Below are positions 8,650 through 16,313 of a stretch of 40,487 nucleotides of DNA, piece by piece; within the stretch, counting starts at the first letter, position 1, and each line of letters starts with the position of its first letter. Source of the DNA: Ignavibacteriales bacterium CG07_land_8_20_14_0_80_59_12 (lineage in GTDB: Bacteria > Bacteroidota > Ignavibacteria > 0-14-0-80-59-12). Both the position numbers and the translations under genes were made by a program. The stretch is taken from positions 3,487 to 43,973 of the forward strand of contig PEWR01000041.1 of assembly GCA_002779395.1 (NCBI GenBank), read 5' to 3'. Under the pieces are notes generated by a model. That model was not told the origin of the DNA, ran no database searches, and saw nothing but the letters and a program-made list of their open reading frames with translations.

Positions 8650-9648
8650 ATGAACATTTCCGTTATCGGCGCCGGTGGCTGGGGGACCACGCTTGCCATA
8701 CTCCTTGCGGCGAGAAAGGAGGACGTGACACTCTGGACCGAGCGCCGGGAGTATTTCGATGAGATGCTCACGCGGCATGAGAACCCGACGTTCCTCCCCG
8801 GCGTCCGCCTCCCCGATTCCATCCGCATCACAACTGACCTTGAGGAGGCGGCTGCCCGCCGCGAGATGGTCGTGCTTGCGGTGCCGTCGCAGTTTCTCAG
8901 GAGCGTCCTCGAGCGGATTTCTCCTCGTCTCCTCGGCGAAGCGGTACTCGTGAACGTGGCGAAGGGGATCGAGCAGACGACCCTCATGACAATGTCGGAA
9001 GTCCTCCGCGACGTCTTCCCCGGCCTCCGGCCGACGCGCATCGTGACGCTCTCGGGACCGAGCCATGCCGAGGAGGTGAGCCGGGGGATTCCAACGGCGG
9101 TCGTGGCGGCGTGCACAGAGCTCGACACGGCCCGCGGTGTGCAGCGCACGTTCGGCACGAGGGCGTTCAGGGTCTATGTCTCGGGCGATATCCGGGGAGT
9201 GGAGCTGGGCGGGGCGCTGAAGAATGTAATTGCGGTCGGCGCAGGCATCAGCGACGGCGTAGGTTTTGGAGACAATACAAAGGCGGCCATCATGACGCGC
9301 GGGATGGCGGAGATCATCAGGCTTGGCGTCGCCCTCGGTGCCAGGCAGGAGACGTTCTCCGGACTATCCGGCATGGGGGATCTCATCGTGACATGCATGA
9401 GTCGCCACAGCAGAAACCGATACGTAGGAGAGGAGGTGGGAAAGGGGCGAACCCTTGGCGACGTTCTCTCGTCCATGAAGATGGTGGCCGAGGGGGTGGA
9501 GACAACGCGGTCGGCGGTGGAACTTGCCCGTAGACTATCCGTCGAACTGCCCATCGCAGCGCAGGTCTACAAAGTACTCTTCGAAGGCAAAAACCCAAAC
9601 GATGCAACAGCCGATCTTATGTCGCGGGACATGAAGGAGGAGGTATGA
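8650..9648 (+). CDS. gpsA: NAD(P)H-dependent glycerol-3-phosphate dehydrogenase
   Basis: MNISVIGAGGWGTTLAILL, LSGPSHAEEVSRGIPTAVVAA, GGALKNVIAVGAGISDGVGFGDNTKAAIMTRG, GLSGMGDLIVTCMSRHSRNRYVG. Confidence 0.96.
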   Translation: MNISVIGAGGWGTTLAILLAARKEDVTLWTERREYFDEMLTRHENPTFLPGVRLPDSIRITTDLEEAAARREMVVLAVPSQFLRSVLERISPRLLGEAVLVNVAKGIEQTTLMTMSEVLRDVFPGLRPTRIVTLSGPSHAEEVSRGIPTAVVAACTELDTARGVQRTFGTRAFRVYVSGDIRGVELGGALKNVIAVGAGISDGVGFGDNTKAAIMTRGMAEIIRLGVALGARQETFSGLSGMGDLIVTCMSRHSRNRYVGEEVGKGRTLGDVLSSMKMVAEGVETTRSAVELARRLSVELPIAAQVYKVLFEGKNPNDATADLMSRDMKEEV

Positions 9649-9697
9649 AGAACATCGCTGGGTGTGACTACCAATGCATGCAAAGGGAGGTATACGT

Positions 9698-11032
9698 ATG
9701 CGTACGAACATGTGGTTGAAGTTCACTGGCATCTTCTTACTCGCGCTGTTCCTGTCGGGCAACACGTGCAAGAAGAGCGAGGAAAATCCGGCGGGTCCCG
9801 GGAACCAGACGGCCATCCAGACGATCAACTCGACGTCCGGAGGGACCGTAACGACCCAGTCCGGCCATGGGATCGAGGTCATCCCGGGCACGGTACCACC
9901 GAACCAGAGCGGGCAGTCGGCGAGCGTTTCGTTCACGATCGAGACCCCGGTCGATCCGCCGAAAGCGGTCCCTGCCGGCGTTACGTTGAAAGGAAACATG
10001 GCGCGCATAGGACCTGACGCCTTCCGCTTCAGTTGGCCGGTAAAGGTCCTCCTCCCCTATCCTGATGGGACCGATATCTCGACCATCAACGTCATCCACT
10101 ACAATGCAGGTCTTGACAAATGGGAACTGATCCCAATATCGAACGTCGATCCGACTGCGAAGAAGATCAGTTGCGACGTGCTAGAGCTCGGCTATTTCTC
10201 CCTTGCGACGATCCCGAGAGGGACGGGGAAAGTTCTTGACCAGTACTCCGATGGCGGCTTCGAGTACTCGTGGTCGGAGATGACGACGTACTACAGCTGC
10301 CTCACGGTGAAGTCGGTCGCAAACTGGAAATACCCGTACCAGCAGGCGTGGTACCCCAACATCCTCGCTGGCGCCTCAGGCGGGTCGGGCTCCACGCCGA
10401 CGGGTGGACCTGACGGCAAACCGGTCCATATCATGCTGCCCCAGGCGACCTATGAGATCTGGGTGACAAAGACGAAGCCTGGTACGATTTTCGAGCTGCC
10501 GAAAGTGTGGACCTACTCAATCCCTGCGCTGGGGACGATTGGCAATCCTCTCACCTGGAACTTTGGCACCGCGACCGGATGGACACAACTGACACTCCCC
10601 GGAGGCGGCGAGTGGCGCGAAGGGCGCCCGAACGAGTGGGGAACGCCGACGACGACGTACGGCACCGGTGACTTCCAGGCAACGCTCACGTGGGTGAACA
10701 CGTCTCAAAAGAGTACTGATCTCGACCTCTACCTCGAGGGCCCGAATAGTATGAAGGTCTACTTCAGTGCCAAGACATCCCCCGACGGAGCGTTCCAGCT
10801 CGACCGGGATTTCAGGTACACGACCGGAAACGCCGTGGAGAATATCTACAGCCTGAAGCCTCCGACAGAGTGGCCTCGCGGAGAGTACAGGGTGAAAGTG
10901 AACCAGTGGGGAGGCTCCGATAATATGTCGTACAACCTCCGTGTTATTCGAGGCGCATCGGTTCAGACTTACGGTGGAGCGCTCACGTCGGGCAACGCGT
11001 GGGCGACGCACTATACCTTCACTATCCAGTGA
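9698..11032 (+). CDS. Exported, lipoprotein-like protein with ZU5-like N-terminal region and C-terminal DUF2135/YfaP-like region
   Basis: Hydrophobic signal MRTNMWLKFTGIFLLALFLSGNTCKK (imperfect lipobox); C-term DLDLYLEGPNSMKVYFSAKTSPDGAFQLDRDFRYTTGNAVENIYSLKPPTEWPRGEYRVKVNQWGG. Confidence 0.65.
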   Translation: MRTNMWLKFTGIFLLALFLSGNTCKKSEENPAGPGNQTAIQTINSTSGGTVTTQSGHGIEVIPGTVPPNQSGQSASVSFTIETPVDPPKAVPAGVTLKGNMARIGPDAFRFSWPVKVLLPYPDGTDISTINVIHYNAGLDKWELIPISNVDPTAKKISCDVLELGYFSLATIPRGTGKVLDQYSDGGFEYSWSEMTTYYSCLTVKSVANWKYPYQQAWYPNILAGASGGSGSTPTGGPDGKPVHIMLPQATYEIWVTKTKPGTIFELPKVWTYSIPALGTIGNPLTWNFGTATGWTQLTLPGGGEWREGRPNEWGTPTTTYGTGDFQATLTWVNTSQKSTDLDLYLEGPNSMKVYFSAKTSPDGAFQLDRDFRYTTGNAVENIYSLKPPTEWPRGEYRVKVNQWGGSDNMSYNLRVIRGASVQTYGGALTSGNAWATHYTFTIQ

Positions 11033-11070
11033 CGCGGTAGTCAGTGTTCGCCGCAACATGGGATCACGCA

Positions 11071-11096
11071 CGAAGGCCCGCCACGGCGGGCCTTCG
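11071..11096 (+). terminator. Terminator-like hairpin CGAAGGCCCGCC-AC-GGCGGGCCTTCG
   Basis: Perfect 12-bp inverted repeat about 40 bp after the stop of the preceding CDS; weak U-tract. Confidence 0.6.
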
Positions 11097-11194
11097 CCGT
11101 TTGAAAGTGATGTTGCGAGTTCGTCCCGCCTTTCGTATTTTCGTAAGCGTATGCTTCTCCTTGGCGACATACGTCTCCTCGCTCTCAGGCAGGG

Positions 11195-13366
11195 ATGATG
11201 ACTCCTTCAGACGCCGGCACCGCAGACATGGCCTCCACGCCGGTGCAATTCGTGAAAGGGGTCGGCCCTCGCCGGGCCGAGGTGCTCGAGTCGGCCGGCG
11301 TGAGGACGGTTCGCGATCTCCTCTACTATTTCCCGCGTGGGTACCTCGACAGGCGGCACGTTGTCCGGGTCGGCGAGCTCCGGCGGATGACCGACACAGG
11401 GGCGGATGTGACCGTCGTAGGGGAAGTGCGTCGATTCGCCACAGCCGGGTTCGGCCCGAAGAGCCGCTTCATCCTCGTCATCGGGGACGAGACGGGGAGT
11501 GTCGAGTGTGTCTGGTTCGGCGGGGTGAGGTACTACCAGAAGGCATTCCACACCGGCGAGCGGCTCGCAATCTCAGGCCGGTTGTCGGAATTCGGCGGAA
11601 GGCCTCAGTTTCAACATCCAGAATTTGACCGGCTCTCACCCGATGAGGGGGAGGAGGAAATCAACTGGGACAGCCTCTACCACACGGGTGGTGTGATACC
11701 GCTTTACCCATCCACCGAAGAACTGCGCAAGGTCGGACTTGACAGTCGCGGCTTCCGCCGGGTCCTGAAGCATGCGACGGCAAGTTACGCCGAGAGTATC
11801 CCGGAGGTCCTTCCGGAAAGCGTCATTAGCACACAGCATCTCGCGCCGCTCCCTCTTGCCCTGCGAGCAATCCATTTTCCCCGTTCCCCCGAAGAACAGT
11901 CCGCCGCACGCGAGCGGCTCGCATTTGACGAGCTCTTCTTCCTTCAACTTCTCCTTGCCTATCGACACCACCGTGTGCGCACGGAAGAGAGAGGAATCAG
12001 CTTCTCGGTCGAGAGCCGGCTTGCCCGCGGTCTTGTCGATTCGCTTCCGTTCGAGCTGACTTCAGGGCAGAGGAAGGCGATTCGCGAAATTGCTGAGGAT
12101 ATGGCGTCAGATCGGCCCATGAACAGGCTGCTCCAGGGTGATGTCGGGAGCGGCAAGACCGTCGTCGCGTTGACCGCGATGCTCATCGCAGTGGACAACG
12201 GGTACCAGTCGGCGTTCATGGCACCGACAGAAATCCTCGCCGAGCAGCATTTTCGCACGTTCTCGCGCCTCCTCGGGAATCTCCCTGTCACGCTGCGTCT
12301 CCTCATCGGCGGGCAGTCGAAGCGGCTGCGCGAAGATATCCGCGAAGACGTGCGAAACGGCGGCGCGCAGATCGTTATCGGCACCCATGCGCTCGTCCAG
12401 GAGCATGTCTCGTTTGCGAAGCTCGGACTCGTTGTCATTGACGAGCAGCACCGCTTCGGCGTCCTCCAGCGCTCGGTCCTCAGGGGAAAAGGCGAGCGCC
12501 CCGATGTCCTCGTCATGACGGCGACACCGATTCCCCGAACCCTCTCGCTCACGATGTACGGCGACCTCGATGCAAGCGTCATCCGCGAGATGCCGAAAGG
12601 AAGACGCGCGATCCGCACGCTTCTGCGGAGCGACCAGGACCGCGAGTCGTTGTACGACCTGATCCGTTCGGAGGTCTCACGCGGTCGACAGGCGTACATC
12701 GTCTACCCGATCATCGAGGAATCGGAATCGCTCGACGTCGAGTCGGCCGAGGAGAACTACCGGGTACTTCGCGAACGGGTCTTCCCGGACCTCCGCGTTG
12801 CCCTCCTCCATGGAAGGCTTGCGAGCGAGGAGAAGGACCGGGTCATGAATGCGTTCGCCGCCGGTGAGATTGACATCCTCGTGTCGACGACGGTGATCGA
12901 GGTCGGCATCGACGTGCCGAATGCAACGGTCATGGTCATTGAGAGTGCCGAGCGGTTCGGACTCTCGCAGCTCCACCAGCTGCGCGGAAGGATTGGCCGC
13001 GGCAGTGAGGCTTCGACGTGCGTCCTTGTCACGAAGGAGGAGAGCCTGCGGCGTGGTGGCGAGGACAGGAGCGAAGCTCTCACGCGGCTCCGTGTCCTCG
13101 CGGAGACACTCGACGGCTTCACGGTTGCGGAGGAGGACCTCCGGCTGCGCGGCCCCGGAGAAGTGTTCGGCACGCGGCAGAGCGGCCTGCCCGAGTTCCG
13201 CATCGCCGATCTCCTCAACGACGTCGCGCTTCTCGACCGTGCGCGGCGTGAAGCGTTCTCGCTCGTCGATGCCGATCCTCATCTCCGCCGTCCGGAGCAC
13301 GCAGCGCTCCGGATGGAATTCGAACATCACTTCCGCGATCTCCTCGATCTCGCACACGTCGGTTGA
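11195..13366 (+). CDS. recG: ATP-dependent DNA helicase RecG
   Basis: FVKGVGPRRAEVLESAGV, LLQGDVGSGKTVVAL, MAPTEILAEQHF, VIDEQHRFGVLQR, MTATPIPRTL, SAERFGLSQLHQLRGRIGRG. Confidence 0.97.
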   Translation: MMTPSDAGTADMASTPVQFVKGVGPRRAEVLESAGVRTVRDLLYYFPRGYLDRRHVVRVGELRRMTDTGADVTVVGEVRRFATAGFGPKSRFILVIGDETGSVECVWFGGVRYYQKAFHTGERLAISGRLSEFGGRPQFQHPEFDRLSPDEGEEEINWDSLYHTGGVIPLYPSTEELRKVGLDSRGFRRVLKHATASYAESIPEVLPESVISTQHLAPLPLALRAIHFPRSPEEQSAARERLAFDELFFLQLLLAYRHHRVRTEERGISFSVESRLARGLVDSLPFELTSGQRKAIREIAEDMASDRPMNRLLQGDVGSGKTVVALTAMLIAVDNGYQSAFMAPTEILAEQHFRTFSRLLGNLPVTLRLLIGGQSKRLREDIREDVRNGGAQIVIGTHALVQEHVSFAKLGLVVIDEQHRFGVLQRSVLRGKGERPDVLVMTATPIPRTLSLTMYGDLDASVIREMPKGRRAIRTLLRSDQDRESLYDLIRSEVSRGRQAYIVYPIIEESESLDVESAEENYRVLRERVFPDLRVALLHGRLASEEKDRVMNAFAAGEIDILVSTTVIEVGIDVPNATVMVIESAERFGLSQLHQLRGRIGRGSEASTCVLVTKEESLRRGGEDRSEALTRLRVLAETLDGFTVAEEDLRLRGPGEVFGTRQSGLPEFRIADLLNDVALLDRARREAFSLVDADPHLRRPEHAALRMEFEHHFRDLLDLAHVG

Positions 13367-13456
13367 GACCCATCGCATGTCATCCGCCGCTTCATCTCGC
13401 GCTCGGCGGGCGTCGTCGACGCGGCGCAGAAATTTTCTCAAAAGAGGCTTCAACAC

Positions 13457-13486
13457 TTGACAAATTTATATAAAGGAGTATATTAT
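13457..13486 (+). promoter_or_regulatory. Near-consensus sigma70-type promoter TTGACA-N18-TATTAT upstream of the ligase/GNAT/KamA cluster
   Basis: TTGACA at 13457-13462 and TATTAT at 13481-13486 in a strongly AT-rich island (acttgacaaatttatataaaggagtatattatac). Confidence 0.65.
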
Positions 13487-13504
13487 ACAGCAGAGGGTTT
13501 GGTC

Positions 13505-13540
13505 ATGCTTGTGAAAGAGAGAGATACTACATCAACATGA
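13505..13540 (+). other. Micro-ORF 1 (MLVKERDTTST), candidate leader peptide
   Basis: AGAGGG Shine-Dalgarno-like sequence 7 nt upstream; stop TGA overlaps ATG of micro-ORF 2 (ATGA). Confidence 0.35.
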
Positions 13541-13572
13541 AATCCGGTCACGATCGTTTAGCGACTGCATGA
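13537..13572 (+). other. Micro-ORF 2 (MKSGHDRLATA), candidate leader peptide overlapping ligase 1 start
   Basis: Stop TGA at 13570-13572 overlaps ligase ATG at 13569 (ATGA). Confidence 0.35.
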
Positions 13573-14678
13573 ACGTCGCGCTCGTCTACAACGTCAAGCA
13601 GAATCCTTCCGATCTTCCTTCCCTCTCTGAAGAAGGTGACGAGCCTCCGAGGCGCCTCTCATCCGACGGCCGCGGCGCGGTGCACAGCATCGCGGCGCCC
13701 AGCATCGCGGCGCTCGATGCGGAGGCGGAGTGGGACACGATGGACACCATCCTCGCAGTGAAGCGTGCGCTTGCTGAGCGTCACGATGTGGCGCTCATCG
13801 AAGCGAACGAAGATGCCTACGACTGTCTCCGTGCGCTGCAGCCCGAGATTGTGTTCAACATGTCGGAGGGGATGAACGGTGTGTCGCGCGAGTCGCAGAT
13901 CCCAGCGATGCTCGACTTCCTCCGGATCCCGTACACCGGATCGGACCCGGTGACGCTCGGCATCTGTCTCGACAAGGGACTGGCAAAGGAGGTCCTTGCG
14001 TACCACGGCATCCCGACGCCGCGGTTCTCCCTTGTTAGGAGCGAAGCGGGGCTCGACCACTCTGCGGTCCCACTGCCGGCGATTGTGAAGCCGGTCCACG
14101 AAGGGTCAAGCAAGGGTATCGCGAACTCTTCCGTGGTCCGGGCGGCAGTTGAGTTGCGCTCGAAGGTCGTCCAGCTCCTCGAGGAGTACCATGAGCCGGC
14201 CCTCGTCGAGGAATTCCTTCCGGGCCGCGAGTTCACGGTCGCTCTCCTCGGAAACGAGGCCGATGTCCGCGTCCTTCCGATCGTCGAGATCAACTTCAGC
14301 TCGCTTCCAGAGGGAGTTGAGCCGATCTACTCGTTCGAAGCGAAGTGGGTCTGGGACCATGCGGACAGCCCGATTGACATCTTCATCTGCCCGGCGCGGA
14401 TCCCCGAAGCGTTGAAGGAATCCATCGAGCGGATCTGCCTCCGTGCGTACCATGCGCTTCGGTGCCGCGATTGGTGCCGGATTGATGTGAGGCTCGACGA
14501 CCGCGGGGAGCCAAACATCATGGAACTCAACCCGCTCCCCGGGGTCCTGCCGAATCCCGAAGAACATTCATGCTTCCCGATGGCCGCTTTTGCCGCGGGA
14601 ATGACATACAATGAGATGATTAACTCCGTGCTTGACACCGCATCCCGGCGGTGCGGCCTCACGGCGGGAAGAACGTAA
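13569..14678 (+). CDS. ATP-grasp ligase, D-alanine-D-alanine ligase-like (ligase 1)
   Basis: VFNMSEGMNGVSRESQIPAMLDFLRIPYTGSDPVTLGICLDKGLAKEVLAYHGIPTPRF, IVKPVHEGSSKGI, VEEFLPGREFTVALLG, CRIDVRLDDRGEPNIMELNPLPG. Confidence 0.88.
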   Translation: MNVALVYNVKQNPSDLPSLSEEGDEPPRRLSSDGRGAVHSIAAPSIAALDAEAEWDTMDTILAVKRALAERHDVALIEANEDAYDCLRALQPEIVFNMSEGMNGVSRESQIPAMLDFLRIPYTGSDPVTLGICLDKGLAKEVLAYHGIPTPRFSLVRSEAGLDHSAVPLPAIVKPVHEGSSKGIANSSVVRAAVELRSKVVQLLEEYHEPALVEEFLPGREFTVALLGNEADVRVLPIVEINFSSLPEGVEPIYSFEAKWVWDHADSPIDIFICPARIPEALKESIERICLRAYHALRCRDWCRIDVRLDDRGEPNIMELNPLPGVLPNPEEHSCFPMAAFAAGMTYNEMINSVLDTASRRCGLTAGRT

Positions 14679-14749
14679 CTGTATTAATTTCAATGCGTTA
14701 TGGCGCCATCGAAGAGCCTCGTTTTCTTCATTGAGTCTACGCAGGAGAT

Positions 14750-15826
14750 ATGAAAGAAGCCATCCGGGTTGTCGTTGCATTTAATGACCCGTCTGCAGCC
14801 GTGGCGCAGGAGGCCAAGCTGCTCAGCGTGGCCCCTGACGGAAGGCTTCTCTCGGAGAAAAGCGTGTCTCGTGCAGTTGACCTGTCCGAAATCGGGGTGC
14901 TTGAAGAGATGCACGCGATCACAGACGCGTTGACTGCCGAGGGGTATGAGACGATCTCGCTTCCGGCGACCGACGACGTCGAAAAGATCATCAGGGATCT
15001 ACACAGGTCGCGGCCCGCGGTGGTTTTCAACCTCGTTGAAAGCCTCCGCAGCGAATCGCTCGGCGAGATGTACATAGCCGGGCTCTACGAGCTCCTCGGC
15101 ATCGTATACACCGGGTCACCGCCGCTTGCCCTCGGGATTGCGCTCAATAAGTGGCGTGCAAAGGAAGTGCTGTCGTACCACCGGATTCCGACGCCCCGGT
15201 TCATGCGCGTCCCGGCGGGCGAGGCTCTCGTTCGAGCGCCGAAGCTCTCCTTCCCCCTTATTGTGAAGCCGTCGAGGGAGGATGCAAGCGCAGGGATCGA
15301 CGAGCACGCCGTCGTTCGGAACTTTAAGGAGCTGTCGGCGAGGGTCCGGTTCGTCCACGAGAATTTTCTGGAGCCGGCCATCGTGGAGGAGTATATTGAA
15401 GGACGGGAGTTCAACGTTGCGATCGTGGGTGACCGGGAGCTCACGGTCCTGCCGATCTCCGAGATCGATTTCTCCGAGATGCCAGACTACCTCCCACACA
15501 TCGTGACGTACGAGTCGAAGTGGGTGCCGGCGAGTGAAGCATTCGTGAAAGCGAAGCCGGTCTGCCCCGCTCCTATCCCCGCGACCGTCGAAAGGAAGGC
15601 AAAGAAGATCGCGTTGGACGCATACCGAGCGGTCGGCTGCAGGGACTACGCCCGGGTTGATATGCGGATGGACGCGGAGGGAAGGCTGTATGTTATCGAA
15701 GTGAACCCGAACCCGGACATATCACGCGATGCGGGGTTCATCCGCTCCGCGCGTGCGCACGGGTGGACGTTCGAGGAGACGGTGAAGCGAATTGTTGAAC
15801 TTGCCCTGGCGCGAGCACGCCGATGA
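14750..15826 (+). CDS. ATP-grasp ligase, D-alanine-D-alanine ligase-like (ligase 2, tandem paralogue)
   Basis: VFNLVESLRSESLGEMYIAGLYELLGIVYTGSPPLALGIALNKWRAKEVLSYHRIPTPRF, IVKPSREDASAGI, VEEYIEGREFNVAIVG, ARVDMRMDAEGRLYVIEVNPNPDI; SD caggag. Confidence 0.87.
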   Translation: MKEAIRVVVAFNDPSAAVAQEAKLLSVAPDGRLLSEKSVSRAVDLSEIGVLEEMHAITDALTAEGYETISLPATDDVEKIIRDLHRSRPAVVFNLVESLRSESLGEMYIAGLYELLGIVYTGSPPLALGIALNKWRAKEVLSYHRIPTPRFMRVPAGEALVRAPKLSFPLIVKPSREDASAGIDEHAVVRNFKELSARVRFVHENFLEPAIVEEYIEGREFNVAIVGDRELTVLPISEIDFSEMPDYLPHIVTYESKWVPASEAFVKAKPVCPAPIPATVERKAKKIALDAYRAVGCRDYARVDMRMDAEGRLYVIEVNPNPDISRDAGFIRSARAHGWTFEETVKRIVELALARARR

Positions 15827-16305
15827 CGATCCGTCCGGCACAACGCGGTGACCGTCTTGCCATTGAGAAGCTTCTTCGGAACGTAGGAGTGTTCTCCGAG
15901 CCTGAAATCGGCGTCGGACTCGAAGTGCTTGATGCTTACTTCACGCTCGGGGCGGAAAGCGGATACTGGGTTGAGACCGCCGTCGACGTGCACGACGCCG
16001 TCGTCGGCTACGTCTGCTACGGTCCCACGCCGGCGACGCAGGGGACGTTCGACCTCTACTGGATAGCGGTCGACGCCTCCGGCCAGGCGCGCGGCATCGG
16101 CAGCCGTCTCCTCCGGTCCGCGGAAGATGCAATCAAGGAGAAAGGGGGGCGGTTCATCGTCGTCGAGACATCCTCGCAGCCTTCGTACGAACCAACGCGC
16201 CGCTTCTATGTGGCACACGGGTACACCGACCTTGCACGTCTGAGGGACTACTATAAGGTCGGAGACGATCTCGTCATCTTCGGAAAATATCTCAAGGAGG
16301 CTTAG
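15823..16305 (+). CDS. GNAT-family N-acetyltransferase
   Basis: MTIRPAQRGDRLAIEKLL..., FDLYWIAVDASGQARGIGSRLLRSAEDAIKEKGGRFIVVETSS...TRRFYVAHGY; ATGA overlap with ligase 2. Confidence 0.88.
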   Translation: MTIRPAQRGDRLAIEKLLRNVGVFSEPEIGVGLEVLDAYFTLGAESGYWVETAVDVHDAVVGYVCYGPTPATQGTFDLYWIAVDASGQARGIGSRLLRSAEDAIKEKGGRFIVVETSSQPSYEPTRRFYVAHGYTDLARLRDYYKVGDDLVIFGKYLKEA

Positions 16306-16313
16306 AGCTCTCT

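Noticed and set aside
15823-16305. GNAT as a direct AblB orthologue
   Set aside because: Shorter than AblB as I recall it and no AblB-specific features I can verify; kept as generic GNAT
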